A stretch of 8,140 nt of DNA, taken from Clostridia bacterium (GTDB taxonomy: Bacteria; Bacillota; Clostridia; Christensenellales; UBA1242). The stretch covers positions 1 to 8,140 of the forward strand of contig JAFYKO010000117.1 of assembly GCA_017537515.1 (NCBI GenBank), read 5' to 3'. Under the pieces are notes generated by a model. The model ran no database searches. It was not told the DNA's origin and saw only the letters and a list, made by a program, of their open reading frames with translations. Positions 1 through 4,515 of the stretch are shown piece by piece (the stretch's first letter is position 1; every line of letters begins with the position of its first letter). Made by a program: the position numbers and the translations under genes.

Positions 1-141
1 AAATGCGGACGAGGGCTTTACCGCTTACGAACAGCTCTTTACAAGGGGAGTTGAACTTGTCTTTTTGAAAGAGCCACACATAAACACCGCCACCTTTAAG
101 ACCGCTATGGAAAAAGCAATTCCTATGACAGGAACGAGCCT
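1..141. repeat. Terminal direct repeat, left copy (circle overlap)
   Basis: Bases 1-141 are identical to 8000-8140, and the reading frame of the recombinase gene continues through the join. This is what a circular molecule looks like when an assembler writes it as a line with one overlap-length duplication. The real circle is then about 7,999 bp. The repeat is an artefact of linear representation, not a biological repeat. Confidence 0.95.
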
Positions 142-478
142 TGACTATATTTTAGAGGGCATTAACAAATATCTCTTAGCCCTTGCCAAGGAACAAATAA
201 TTATTGCTTTCAATCAAGCGGAAAAAGAAGTTGCCGACTTACACCAAAGAACGAAAGAGGGCATAGAAACAGCCCGCTTAAATGGTAAGCAAATCGGCTT
301 GACCGCAGGAACAAAGCTTACCACTAAGAAAAGCGTAGCTTCTAAGGAAGTTATTTTGAAGCATAGTAAGGACTTCAATGGAACGCTTGACGATAGCGAG
401 GTAATGAAGCTTACAGGATTGGCGAGAAACACTTACTACAAATACAAGCGGGAGATTAAGGCGGAGATGGGGCTATAA
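1..478 (+). CDS. Serine recombinase, C-terminal part (residues 71-228)
   Basis: This is the remainder of the gene that begins at 7791; the frame crosses the circle join, with codon 71 at bases 2-4. It holds the end of the catalytic domain, the long helix region rich in Gln/Lys/Glu (about residues 125-165) that in this family lies in the DNA minor groove, and a C-terminal helix-turn-helix. The HTH is seen as DDSEVMKLTGLARNTYYKYK (about 199-220), which resembles the DNA-binding domain of Tn3-type resolvases. The protein is 228 residues, slightly longer than classical resolvases of about 185. An in-frame TTG at 65 is not a real start: it has no ribosome binding site and would remove the active site. 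The stop codon (476-478) lies within a GC-rich hairpin. Confidence 0.92.
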   Translation, partial: NADEGFTAYEQLFTRGVELVFLKEPHINTATFKTAMEKAIPMTGTSLDYILEGINKYLLALAKEQIIIAFNQAEKEVADLHQRTKEGIETARLNGKQIGLTAGTKLTTKKSVASKEVILKHSKDFNGTLDDSEVMKLTGLARNTYYKYKREIKAEMGL

Positions 479-483
479 GCCCC
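469..483 (+). other. GC-rich hairpin over the recombinase stop codon
   Basis: GGGGCT (469-474) and AGCCCC (478-483) form a perfect 6-bp stem with a 3-nt loop, and the flanks add further partial pairing. No T-run follows, so it is not a standard intrinsic terminator. It may slow transcription, stabilise the 3' end or reduce read-through into the gene at 518. The AGCCCC..GGGGCT type of stem recurs at 3060-3074. Confidence 0.5.
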
Positions 484-517
484 GCTCCCGCCCCGCCACA
501 ATAAAAGAGGTATTGCT

Positions 518-841
518 ATGGAAAAGAAAGACCTACTTCAACCGGAGAATGAAAACTTAAAGATTGCTTTTGTTTTTGGTGCTGTCCTCTACGATGACCT
601 TACAGAAGAAAGAACTAAGCCCATTAGCAAAGAACTGGCGGAAACGCTGACGGACGAGCAGATAGAATTTATCTTTATATATACCCAAATAGAAAACTTT
701 GATTTTGAAACTGATATTATTGCTTGTGATAGTGTATTAAATTGTTCTTCTGTATTGGTAGATAGACACCCGCCAAAGAAGTCCGCAGAAGAAAGCCTTA
801 GAGAGTTTAAGGCTAAGCACAAGGAATTTTTTACCGAATAA
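518..841 (+). CDS. Small acidic hypothetical protein (107 aa)
   Basis: I do not recognise this protein. The start at ATG 518 has a good ribosome binding site (AAGAGG, 505-510) and is 39 bp after the recombinase stop on the same strand, so the two genes probably form one transcript. The protein has no signal peptide and no clear membrane segment. It has an acidic middle (residues about 25-70, with stretches such as LTDEQIEFIF and FDFETD) with three cysteines or nearby small residues around 69-77, and a charged helical C-terminus rich in Lys and Glu (89-107). It looks like a soluble single-domain protein of the kind common on small Firmicutes plasmids. A DNA-mimic or recombinase-accessory role is possible, but nothing in the sequence shows it. 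Confidence 0.7.
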   Translation: MEKKDLLQPENENLKIAFVFGAVLYDDLTEERTKPISKELAETLTDEQIEFIFIYTQIENFDFETDIIACDSVLNCSSVLVDRHPPKKSAEESLREFKAKHKEFFTE

Positions 842-879
842 CTCCGTCTATATCCGTCAAGCCCCTTATGTGCCGTGAT

Positions 880-908
880 TTGATTTTACAAAAAAAATTT
901 GATAAAAT
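880..908 (+). promoter_or_regulatory. Possible weak sigma-A promoter
   Basis: TTGATT (880-885) and TAAAAT (903-908) are separated by 17 bp, matching four and five of six consensus positions. In such AT-rich DNA this can occur by chance. If active it would transcribe the structured region toward the gene at 1215. Confidence 0.3.
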
Positions 909-942
909 TATAGCATAAGGTAGGTTTTTACAATAGATTATC

Positions 943-1079
943 GTAGTATCAAATAAAAAACCCGCTCCGTGGGAGTAGTGCCCACCTAAAAGCGGAATTA
1001 GGCTTTTACTTTTTATTTTTCCTGTAATATAGCCCCCCCTATCCGCCACAAGGGCAAGGTTAAATAATTCATACTACAA
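943..1079. promoter_or_regulatory. Second cluster of the GTAGTAT/ATACTAC motif
   Basis: GTAGTATCAAA (943-953) repeats 11 bases of 7665-7675, and ATACTACAA (1071-1079) repeats nine bases of 7769-7777, in the same order and orientation. The recombinase and its downstream gene therefore lie between two motif clusters about 1.3 kb apart on the circle. They could be a second recombinase binding area or chance matches in AT-rich DNA. Confidence 0.35.
955..1016. terminator. Bidirectional terminator-like hairpin, strongest on the minus strand
   Basis: CCGCT (962-966) pairs with AGCGG (991-995), and inside it GTGGG (969-973) pairs with CCCAC (981-985). Read on the minus strand, the stem is followed directly by six T residues (complement of 955-960), a standard intrinsic terminator. 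On the plus strand an alternative stem, CCTAA (985-989) with TTAGG (998-1002), is followed by a T-rich stretch (1004-1020) and could end the recombinase transcript. The good minus-strand signal implies a leftward transcript that no visible gene explains. Confidence 0.6.
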
Positions 1080-1088
1080 TTTTTTCAA
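955..1088 (-). ncRNA. Candidate minus-strand small RNA
   Basis: On the minus strand, TTGAAA (complement of 1083-1088) and an AT-rich TATTTA-like box near 1061-1066 are spaced about 16 bp and could start a transcript near 1055. It would end at the hairpin plus T6 at 955-995, giving a non-coding RNA of about 100 nt with no good start codon. The terminator side is convincing and the promoter side is weak. No known RNA family was recognised. Confidence 0.3.
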
Positions 1089-1089
1089 G

Positions 1090-1095
1090 TATAAT
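1090..1095 (+). promoter_or_regulatory. Perfect -10 box (TATAAT) with weak -35
   Basis: A TATAAT hexamer lies at 1090-1095, but the matching -35 position (about 1067-1073, ATTCAT/TTCATA) is poor. If used, transcription would start near 1102, directly before the palindrome at 1108-1174, so this palindrome would act as a leader attenuator for the 1215 operon or would end a short RNA. The ATACTAC motif (1071-1077) sits within the promoter spacer. Confidence 0.4.
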
Positions 1096-1107
1096 GACGG
1101 AAGATAT

Positions 1108-1174
1108 TTAATAGGCTTGTATTCTATGGAAAGACCGCCCTTTTACAGGGGCGGTCTATTCTTTTGCCTATTAA
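1108..1174 (+). terminator. Nested 67-bp palindrome with terminator core
   Basis: The inner stem AGACCGCCC (1132-1140) pairs perfectly with GGGCGGTCT (1149-1157) around an 8-nt loop and is followed by ATTCTTTT, a passable intrinsic terminator. It is enclosed by a second perfect 9-bp inverted repeat, TTAATAGGC (1108-1116) with GCCTATTAA (1166-1174). The outer arms are separated from the core by 15 and 8 nt. It lies 41 bp before the 1215 operon, so it may be an attenuator, a leader RNA or the end of a short RNA started at 1102. Confidence 0.65.
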
Positions 1175-1214
1175 CTACAACTTCCCAAAGTAAGCAAGAA
1201 AGCGAGGAATAACA

Positions 1215-1400
1215 ATGAATGAGTATTTAAGAAAAGAATGTAAGCTATTAAAGGCATTACAGGGCATTTCCTATACTGAGATTGCCGAGTATTTGGAAAT
1301 ATCAGCTTCAAGCTTCTATAACTGGCTCTGTAATGCTTATGATTTTGGAGAAGAACGACAAGCCAAACTCCAAGAGGTTATAGCTAACTTAAAGGAGTAA
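1215..1400 (+). CDS. Small helix-turn-helix protein (61 aa)
   Basis: The start at ATG 1215 follows GCGAGGAA at about 1202-1209. The protein is almost entirely one small helical DNA-binding domain. GISYTEIAEYLEISASSFYN (about 17-36) reads as a helix-turn-helix, with a first helix, a tight turn around LEIS and a recognition helix SASSFYNWL, followed by a support helix up to residue 61. It resembles short Cro/CI-like or plasmid-encoded regulators. It is 6 bp before the HNH gene and so co-transcribed with it, and its nearby palindromes (1108-1174) are plausible operators. It probably represses its own operon. It is not positioned as a controller protein for the restriction system, which lies 3.7 kb away in another operon. 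Confidence 0.75.
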   Translation: MNEYLRKECKLLKALQGISYTEIAEYLEISASSFYNWLCNAYDFGEERQAKLQEVIANLKE

Positions 1401-1406
1401 GCCACT

Positions 1407-1826
1407 ATGAGAATACAAGACCAAACCCTTGACCGCCTTGTAATTGCTTCTTATCTTCTGGAAATGGGAGCAGACGAGGTATGGAAAGAAATTGACTATC
1501 TTCCAAGAGAGGAAACAGAAAGCCGTTATTTTGTTTCTAACTATGGGAGCGTGATAAGCCTTTGCCGGAACAAGCCTATTATATTACAGCCCTTTCTCTG
1601 CGGTGGGTGCGGGAGCCAGTATTACTATGTTTCTATTGGCGGGAATGACTACCGAATAAATAGACTTGTAGCACAAGCCTTTATACCTAACCCCGAAAAC
1701 AAGCCGATAGTTCATCATAAAGACCATAACAAGCTAAATAATCATTATAGCAATCTTGAATGGGCTACACCGCAGGAGAACGCAGTAGCATACCAAGAAT
1801 ATAAGGCAAGCAATACCACCGAATGA
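1407..1826 (+). CDS. NUMOD4/HNH homing-type endonuclease (139 aa)
   Basis: The start at ATG 1407 is 9 nt after AAAGGAG (1391-1397), which overlaps the end of the preceding gene. The N-terminal part (about residues 22-52, with VWKEIDYL, then YFVSNYGSVISL) matches the NUMOD4 module seen in free-standing HNH homing endonucleases. The C-terminal part is an HNH nuclease: IVHHKDHNKLNNHYSNLEWA (about 102-121) supplies the paired His, the Asp-His-Asn segment and the closing NxxNLEW. Such enzymes nick or cut DNA at long targets and promote spread of their own gene. There is no C-terminal NUMOD1 or other DNA-binding module, so target recognition may rest on the NUMOD4 part or on its neighbours. The stop overlaps the next start by four bases (ATGA, 1823-1826), implying coupled translation. 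Its substrate is unknown. Confidence 0.87.
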   Translation: MRIQDQTLDRLVIASYLLEMGADEVWKEIDYLPREETESRYFVSNYGSVISLCRNKPIILQPFLCGGCGSQYYYVSIGGNDYRINRLVAQAFIPNPENKPIVHHKDHNKLNNHYSNLEWATPQENAVAYQEYKASNTTE

Positions 1827-2434
1827 GAACTTATTTCTTACAGTATGAAGAAGATACAAGTATCAATTACTTGTATTTGTTTCTTCTCCATAAGGTAGCG
1901 GTATTAGATAAGGCTACCCGCTTATACAATACTGTAAGGTATAATAACCTTGAAGAATTAACTATAAGACTTAATAACGAGTATAATACAGTAAATAAAG
2001 AGAATAAGAAGCCAGTAGTAAGTAAATCCACGCTTTCACGAGTTCTTAATAGTGATAACTGCGGGAATTACTTTGATTATAATAAGACAGATAAAGTAAT
2101 TACCTTACAAAACAACTTCTCCAATAGGCGGACAAATGGGAAAGCCAAGTTTATTACGCTTACTGATAAAGAGATAGACTTTCTTTTAATACAGAATAAT
2201 GAGTTTCTTACAAGATACTATCTTTTTATCAAGTATTATTGCGGTTTTTCGGGAAAGAATGAAACAGACTTTACGGCAAATCAGTTTTTAGAAGCTTCTA
2301 ATTACTCTACGAAAGCAGGAAACTATAAGACTTTGCTTTCTTCTTTCAATTCATTACTTGTTGCTGAGAAGCTTATAACTATCAGCAAGTTTAGGTTTAA
2401 CGGACAAGAAAGAAACAAATACAGAATACTCTAA
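1823..2434 (+). CDS. Hypothetical protein with two likely winged-helix segments (203 aa)
   Basis: The start at ATG 1823 overlaps the HNH stop, so translation is probably coupled. I do not recognise a named family. Two segments look like winged-helix folds. In the first, LTIRLN...SKSTLSRVLN is followed by a beta-hairpin-like YFDYNKTDKVITLQ (about residues 45-98). In the second, FLTRYYLFIKYYCGF...ANQFLEASNYST...LLVAEKLITISKFRF ends with a basic NGQERNKYRIL (about 128-203). Paired winged helices are found in plasmid initiators and DnaD-like replication proteins, so a DNA-binding or replication-accessory role is possible, but this is inference. The gene is rich in A/T-ending codons (TAT, AAT, TTA), more so than the restriction genes, which suggests a separate history for the 1215-2453 cassette. 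Confidence 0.72.
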   Translation: MRTYFLQYEEDTSINYLYLFLLHKVAVLDKATRLYNTVRYNNLEELTIRLNNEYNTVNKENKKPVVSKSTLSRVLNSDNCGNYFDYNKTDKVITLQNNFSNRRTNGKAKFITLTDKEIDFLLIQNNEFLTRYYLFIKYYCGFSGKNETDFTANQFLEASNYSTKAGNYKTLLSSFNSLLVAEKLITISKFRFNGQERNKYRIL

Positions 2435-2453
2435 CGAAGTTAGGGTATTCTGT
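2421..2453 (+). terminator. Strong 15-bp hairpin ending the HNH cassette
   Basis: The arm 2421-2435 pairs with 2439-2453 through 9 bp, one T:G pair and 5 more bp, with a 3-nt loop (GAA). The stop codon of the preceding gene (2432-2434) lies inside the left arm. Only a weak T-tract follows, so it is either a modest intrinsic terminator or an mRNA-stabilising 3' hairpin. Confidence 0.6.
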
Positions 2454-2507
2454 TCTACAAGGAAGTTTTACTTCTATTTATAAGACTTAACTACTTTTTG
2501 CGGTTTC

Positions 2508-2549
2508 CAATAACTAAAAATTGAAACAGCAATAACTAATTTTTGAAAC
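2508..2549. repeat. Tandem 20-bp direct repeats (possible operator)
   Basis: Two 20-bp copies start with CAATAACTAA and end with TTGAAAC: 2508-2527 and 2530-2549. They match at 17 of 20 positions; the three mismatches are AAA versus TTT in the middle. They are phased at 22 bp, about two helical turns. A GTTTC (2503-2507) inverts the GAAAC ends. They end right before the ribosome binding site of the gene at 2562. The pattern suggests a cooperative protein-binding operator for that gene, or a second small iteron set. Confidence 0.6.
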
Positions 2550-2561
2550 GAGGTATTTACA

Positions 2562-2843
2562 ATGACAGTTGAAGCACGCAGGAACTTACAATTAGGAGTT
2601 CCGGAAGATAAGCGTTTCCCTGCTACCGATTATACAAGTGATGGTAGCTTTTTAGATAACTACTTACTTGCGACCACCAAAGCCCGCAAGGAGATTATGG
2701 ACCGATACAACGCACAGAAAGCCCAGGAGCAACGCAAGAGGGACGAAGCCCAGGCGGAGAAGCAGTTAGAAGCCGAGATAGAGAAAAAGGCTTACAAGGC
2801 GATTGAGAAAGCCTTAGACGATATTTTCAAAGAGTGGAAGTAA
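2562..2843 (+). CDS. Small charged helical hypothetical protein (93 aa)
   Basis: The start at ATG 2562 follows CGAGG (2549-2553) with 8-nt spacing. I do not recognise this protein. The first 35 residues are mixed (RRNLQLGVPEDKRFPATDYT), and the rest (about 38-93) is a long, highly charged helix rich in Lys, Glu, Gln and Ala (for example YNAQKAQEQRKRDEAQAEKQ), likely a coiled coil, ending in the amphipathic LDDIFKEWK. No signal peptide, membrane segment or catalytic motif is seen. It has its own upstream direct repeats and lies just before the origin region on the same strand. A plasmid accessory role (replication, segregation or regulation) is possible by position only. Confidence 0.68.
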   Translation: MTVEARRNLQLGVPEDKRFPATDYTSDGSFLDNYLLATTKARKEIMDRYNAQKAQEQRKRDEAQAEKQLEAEIEKKAYKAIEKALDDIFKEWK

Positions 2844-2869
2844 GCCCCGCCTCCGCCGGGCACAAGAAG

Positions 2870-2903
2870 AAGCCCCCATTTCTGTCATAAGAAAAAGGGG
2901 CTT
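2870..2903 (+). terminator. Hairpin after the 2562 gene, possible terminator
   Basis: AAGCCCC (2870-2876) pairs with GGGGCTT (2897-2903), and an inner TTTCT (2879-2883) pairs with AGAAA (2890-2894). It lies 27 bp past the stop of the gene at 2562. The following sequence is only moderately T-rich, so termination is likely but not certain. Confidence 0.5.
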
Positions 2904-2930
2904 AATCTTCAAATCGTTTCTAAGGGCATT

Positions 2931-2987
2931 AGAAGCCCCGCCACGAGGTTTTGGGCTTCAAGAGGGTTTAGGTATTACCCTGCTTCT
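2931..2987. other. Cluster of overlapping hairpins
   Basis: GAAGCCC (2932-2938) pairs with GGGCTTC (2953-2959), AGGGT (2963-2967) pairs with ACCCT (2977-2981), and AGAAGC (2931-2936) could alternatively pair with GCTTCT (2982-2987). The options are partly exclusive. Together with the hairpins at 2870 and 3060 this could be a single-strand initiation or primosome-type structure, or a structured RNA; nothing distinguishes these from sequence alone. Confidence 0.4.
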
Positions 2988-3059
2988 AAAAACCGCTTAC
3001 AGGGCATTGTAGGGGCAAGAAAACAAAAACATAAAAAATTATCTCTATATCAATCAGCA

Positions 3060-3074
3060 AGCCCCGCAGGGGCT
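3060..3074. other. Perfect GC hairpin next to the AT-rich stretch
   Basis: AGCCCC (3060-3065) and GGGGCT (3069-3074) form a 6-bp stem with a GCA loop. No T-run follows. It marks the left border of the AT-rich segment of the presumed origin. Confidence 0.5.
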
Positions 3075-3085
3075 ACCTACCTTAT

Positions 3086-3124
3086 AGATTTCATCTTTTA
3101 GTTTATTATTTATTTTATATATAT
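3086..3124. other. AT-rich candidate DNA-unwinding element
   Basis: About 39 bp are almost entirely A and T (with TTTATTATTTATTTTATATA at its core), directly before the first iteron. In iteron plasmids the strands open at such a segment after initiator binding. Confidence 0.6.
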
Positions 3125-3140
3125 GATGGTTGCCCTTTCG

Positions 3141-3221
3141 TGCGAGGTTTTGATAGTCCATTTACGAGGGATTGATAGTCATTTACGAGAGATTGATAGC
3201 AGTGATACGAGGGATTGATAG
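3141..3221 (+). repeat. Iteron array: four copies of a 16-bp repeat
   Basis: Copies with consensus TACGAGGGATTGATAG start at 3141 (diverged, TGCGAGGTTTTGATAG), 3163, 3184 and 3206. The spacing is 22, 21 and 22 bp, so all copies face the same side of the helix. These are direct, not inverted, repeats and lie upstream of the Rep_3 gene, so they are the expected binding sites for the initiator. Confidence 0.9.
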
Positions 3222-3223
3222 CC

Positions 3224-3262
3224 ACACAAGGGGTTGTGTTCGTGGGCTTTTGGCAAACACAA
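3224..3262. other. Competing hairpins inside the iteron gap
   Basis: ACACAA (3224-3229) pairs with TTGTGT (3234-3239) around a GGGG loop. The same TTGTGTT (3234-3240) can instead pair with AACACAA (3256-3262). Only one of the two can form at a time. The element separates the main iterons from those at the promoter. Confidence 0.5.
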
Positions 3263-3288
3263 GACTTCCGCCGGCACGAAAAAGCATT

Positions 3289-3315
3289 TACGAGTAATTG
3301 ATAGTTATTTACGAG
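3289..3315 (+). repeat. Promoter-proximal iteron plus half iteron
   Basis: A fifth copy, TACGAGTAATTGATAG, lies at 3289-3304. The first six bases of another (TACGAG) are at 3310-3315, 21 bp further on and eight bases before the -35 box. The step from the main array is 83 bp, close to eight helical turns. These copies are well placed for Rep to repress its own promoter. Confidence 0.8.
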
Positions 3316-3323
3316 CAGGGGCA

Positions 3324-3351
3324 TTGACTTTTCTCGCAAATGAATTATAAT
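3324..3351 (+). promoter_or_regulatory. rep operon promoter
   Basis: TTGACT (3324-3329) and a perfect TATAAT (3346-3351) are 16 bp apart. Transcription would begin near 3358, leaving a leader of about 23 nt before the Rep start. It is the only good promoter found ahead of the five genes from 3381 to 7141, and the iterons directly before it suggest autoregulation by Rep. Confidence 0.85.
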
Positions 3352-3380
3352 AAGAACAAGTATTGATTAGGGGTGCTACT

Positions 3381-4232
3381 ATGGCTGAGAACGAAAACGC
3401 TCTTGCTATTAAGTATAACAGAGAATACTTAGTAGTTCAAGCAAATGAACTTGTAAGAAGTAAGCAAGATGATTTATCCTTGCTTGAAGCTAAGCTTGTA
3501 AGGCTTGCTATTTCCCAAGTATTAGAGAATGATACGGACTTTCGCACTTATTCCTGTAATGTTGTAGATTTGGCTAAGTTCTTAGGAATAAGCAAAGATA
3601 ATATTTACAGAGATATTCAAGACCTTTCAGTAAATATTATGAAAAAGTCAATCTTTATCAAGGAGAAACAGCCAAATAAAAAGGGCAAGCAGAACTATAA
3701 AATCTTCCATTGGGTTGATTATGTAGAATATAAGGACGGAACAATTACTTTTAGATTGAGCGAGAGCCTAAGACCTTATCTTATCGGGCTTGAAGAACTC
3801 TTTACTATGTATAGCTATGAAGCCCTTATAGACCTACCTACAAACTATTCTATCCGCCTGTATGAACTATTAGCAAGTTGGCAGAACTCTACAATAAGAA
3901 ATGTTCCTAAAACCAACTATACGAATATTCCAATAGAGAAGAACGAGTTTATCTTTACTATTGGCTATCTGCGGGAATACTTTAATTGTGTAGATAAATA
4001 CCCCAACGCAGGAGATTTTATTATCAATGTAATTGACAAGGCAGTAAAAGCAATTCAAAAAAATACATTGATGAAAGTATCTTACCGCAAGGTAAAGAAT
4101 GGTAGAAGCATTGAATACATTGTTTTTAAGCTGAACGATTGGGGCGAGCCTACCCCCGAATGGAAAGAGAAAATGAAGCGTATAGAAGCAATTATTCATA
4201 GAAGCTACGGCGAGGATAGCGAGGAGTTTTAA
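3381..4232 (+). CDS. rep: Plasmid replication initiator, Rep_3 family (283 aa)
   Basis: The chosen start is ATG 3381, 7 nt after AGGGG (3369-3373). An in-frame TTG at 3363 would overlap this ribosome binding site and is rejected. The protein matches Rep_3 (initiator RepB) proteins: NELVRSKQDDLSLLEAKLVR near residues 22-41, VVDLAKFLGISKDNIYRDI (first winged helix), and a later FTMYSYEALIDLPTNYSIRL followed by YELLASWQ (second winged helix). The length is usual for the family. It would bind the iterons at 3141-3315 as monomers, melt the neighbouring AT-rich DNA and load host replication proteins; dimers probably couple origins and repress the promoter. The iteron arrangement and promoter overlap support this directly. 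It is the first gene of a five-gene run with gaps of 3-15 bp or overlaps. Confidence 0.95.
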   Translation: MAENENALAIKYNREYLVVQANELVRSKQDDLSLLEAKLVRLAISQVLENDTDFRTYSCNVVDLAKFLGISKDNIYRDIQDLSVNIMKKSIFIKEKQPNKKGKQNYKIFHWVDYVEYKDGTITFRLSESLRPYLIGLEELFTMYSYEALIDLPTNYSIRLYELLASWQNSTIRNVPKTNYTNIPIEKNEFIFTIGYLREYFNCVDKYPNAGDFIINVIDKAVKAIQKNTLMKVSYRKVKNGRSIEYIVFKLNDWGEPTPEWKEKMKRIEAIIHRSYGEDSEEF

Positions 4233-4235
4233 CCT

Positions 4236-4505
4236 ATGGAATGGATAGAAGCAAACCCGCTCCCGGCTGTATGCCAAAAGTGCGAAGAAGATTTTAAGAA
4301 ATACCAAGAAGCAACAGAAGCCGAAAAGCTTCTTATGGAAGAACAAGGCTTTTTCTTTGATTGTGGTAGTTGCGACCACGGCGGAGAAAGATTTTATCTT
4401 TCTCGCAAAGATGAACTTACCTTAAAGCGTAAGGGCTTAGTAAAGGCTATTGAAAGACTTGAACGGCAAATTAAAGAGATAGATAACGAATTAGAAACTT
4501 TGTGA
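4236..4505 (+). CDS. Small zinc-ribbon-like protein with coiled coil (89 aa)
   Basis: The start at ATG 4236 is 3 bp after the rep stop; its ribosome binding site GAGGAG (4221-4226) lies inside rep. I do not recognise a named family. Two CxxC pairs, CQKC (13-16) and CGSC (43-46), are spaced like a small zinc-binding knuckle or ribbon, separated by a helical linker. A second half (about 55-89) is a charged helix (LVKAIERLERQIKEIDNELE) that reads as a coiled coil and may form a dimer. Position directly after the initiator suggests a replication or copy-control partner, perhaps binding Rep, DNA or RNA; none of this is shown by the sequence. Confidence 0.72.
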   Translation: MEWIEANPLPAVCQKCEEDFKKYQEATEAEKLLMEEQGFFFDCGSCDHGGERFYLSRKDELTLKRKGLVKAIERLERQIKEIDNELETL

Positions 4506-4515
4506 GGTTTTAGTT

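Larger units (their letters stand above)
842..1214. other. Gene-free 373-bp region with hairpins and candidate RNAs
   Basis: No credible protein gene lies here. The minus strand is open over 831-1049, but that frame has no ribosome binding site and crosses structured, low-complexity DNA. The region contains a possible weak promoter (880-908), GTAGTAT (943-949) and ATACTAC (1071-1077) motifs shared with the recombinase promoter region, a hairpin with poly-T on the minus side (955-995), a TATAAT box (1090-1095) and a nested palindrome with terminator character (1108-1174). It probably carries the end of the recombinase transcript, the leader of the 1215 operon and perhaps one or two small RNAs. 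Confidence 0.6.
2844..3380. other. Probable origin of replication region
   Basis: This 537-bp stretch has no credible gene and lies directly before a Rep_3 initiator. In order it holds hairpins (2870-2903, 2932-2959, 2963-2981, 3060-3074), an AT-rich stretch suited to strand opening (about 3086-3124), four regularly spaced iterons (3141-3221), a 67-bp gap with competing hairpins, a fifth iteron and a half iteron (3289-3315), and the rep promoter (3324-3351). Iterons beside an AT-rich segment and upstream of the initiator gene are the normal layout of theta-replicating iteron plasmids. I saw no good DnaA box. Confidence 0.85.

Noticed and set aside
65..478. Stand-alone 137-aa gene starting at TTG 65
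   Set aside because: It has no ribosome binding site and is the C-terminal part of the recombinase that starts at 7791 across the circle join.
831..1049. Minus-strand 72-residue frame in the gene-free region
   Set aside because: It has no ribosome binding site and translates through a terminator hairpin and poly-A/T runs.
493..1051. Recurring CCGCCACAA 9-mer (493, 1043, 4712, 4760; related CCGCCACGA near 2939)
   Set aside because: Two copies are the duplicated linker codons and the rest share general C-rich composition; position and spacing show no pattern.
1215..1400. HTH protein as controller (C) protein of the restriction system
   Set aside because: It is in a different operon 3.7 kb away, and no typical C-box was seen before the methyltransferase or nuclease.
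3141..3315. CRISPR-like array
   Set aside because: The repeats are 16 bp with only 5-6 bp between copies, too short for spacers, and sit at a Rep_3 promoter; they are iterons.
3115..3339. Minus-strand 74-residue frame over the iterons with repeated LVN-type peptides
   Set aside because: The peptide repeats are just translated iterons; there is no ribosome binding site and the frame runs against the rep promoter.
3363..3380. Six-codon upstream extension of rep from TTG 3363
   Set aside because: The extension covers the good AGGGG ribosome binding site of ATG 3381 and has no such site of its own.
3870..4379. Minus-strand 169-residue frame opposite rep and the zinc-ribbon gene
   Set aside because: It is a shadow of two well-supported plus-strand genes, Cys/Phe-rich and without a start signal.
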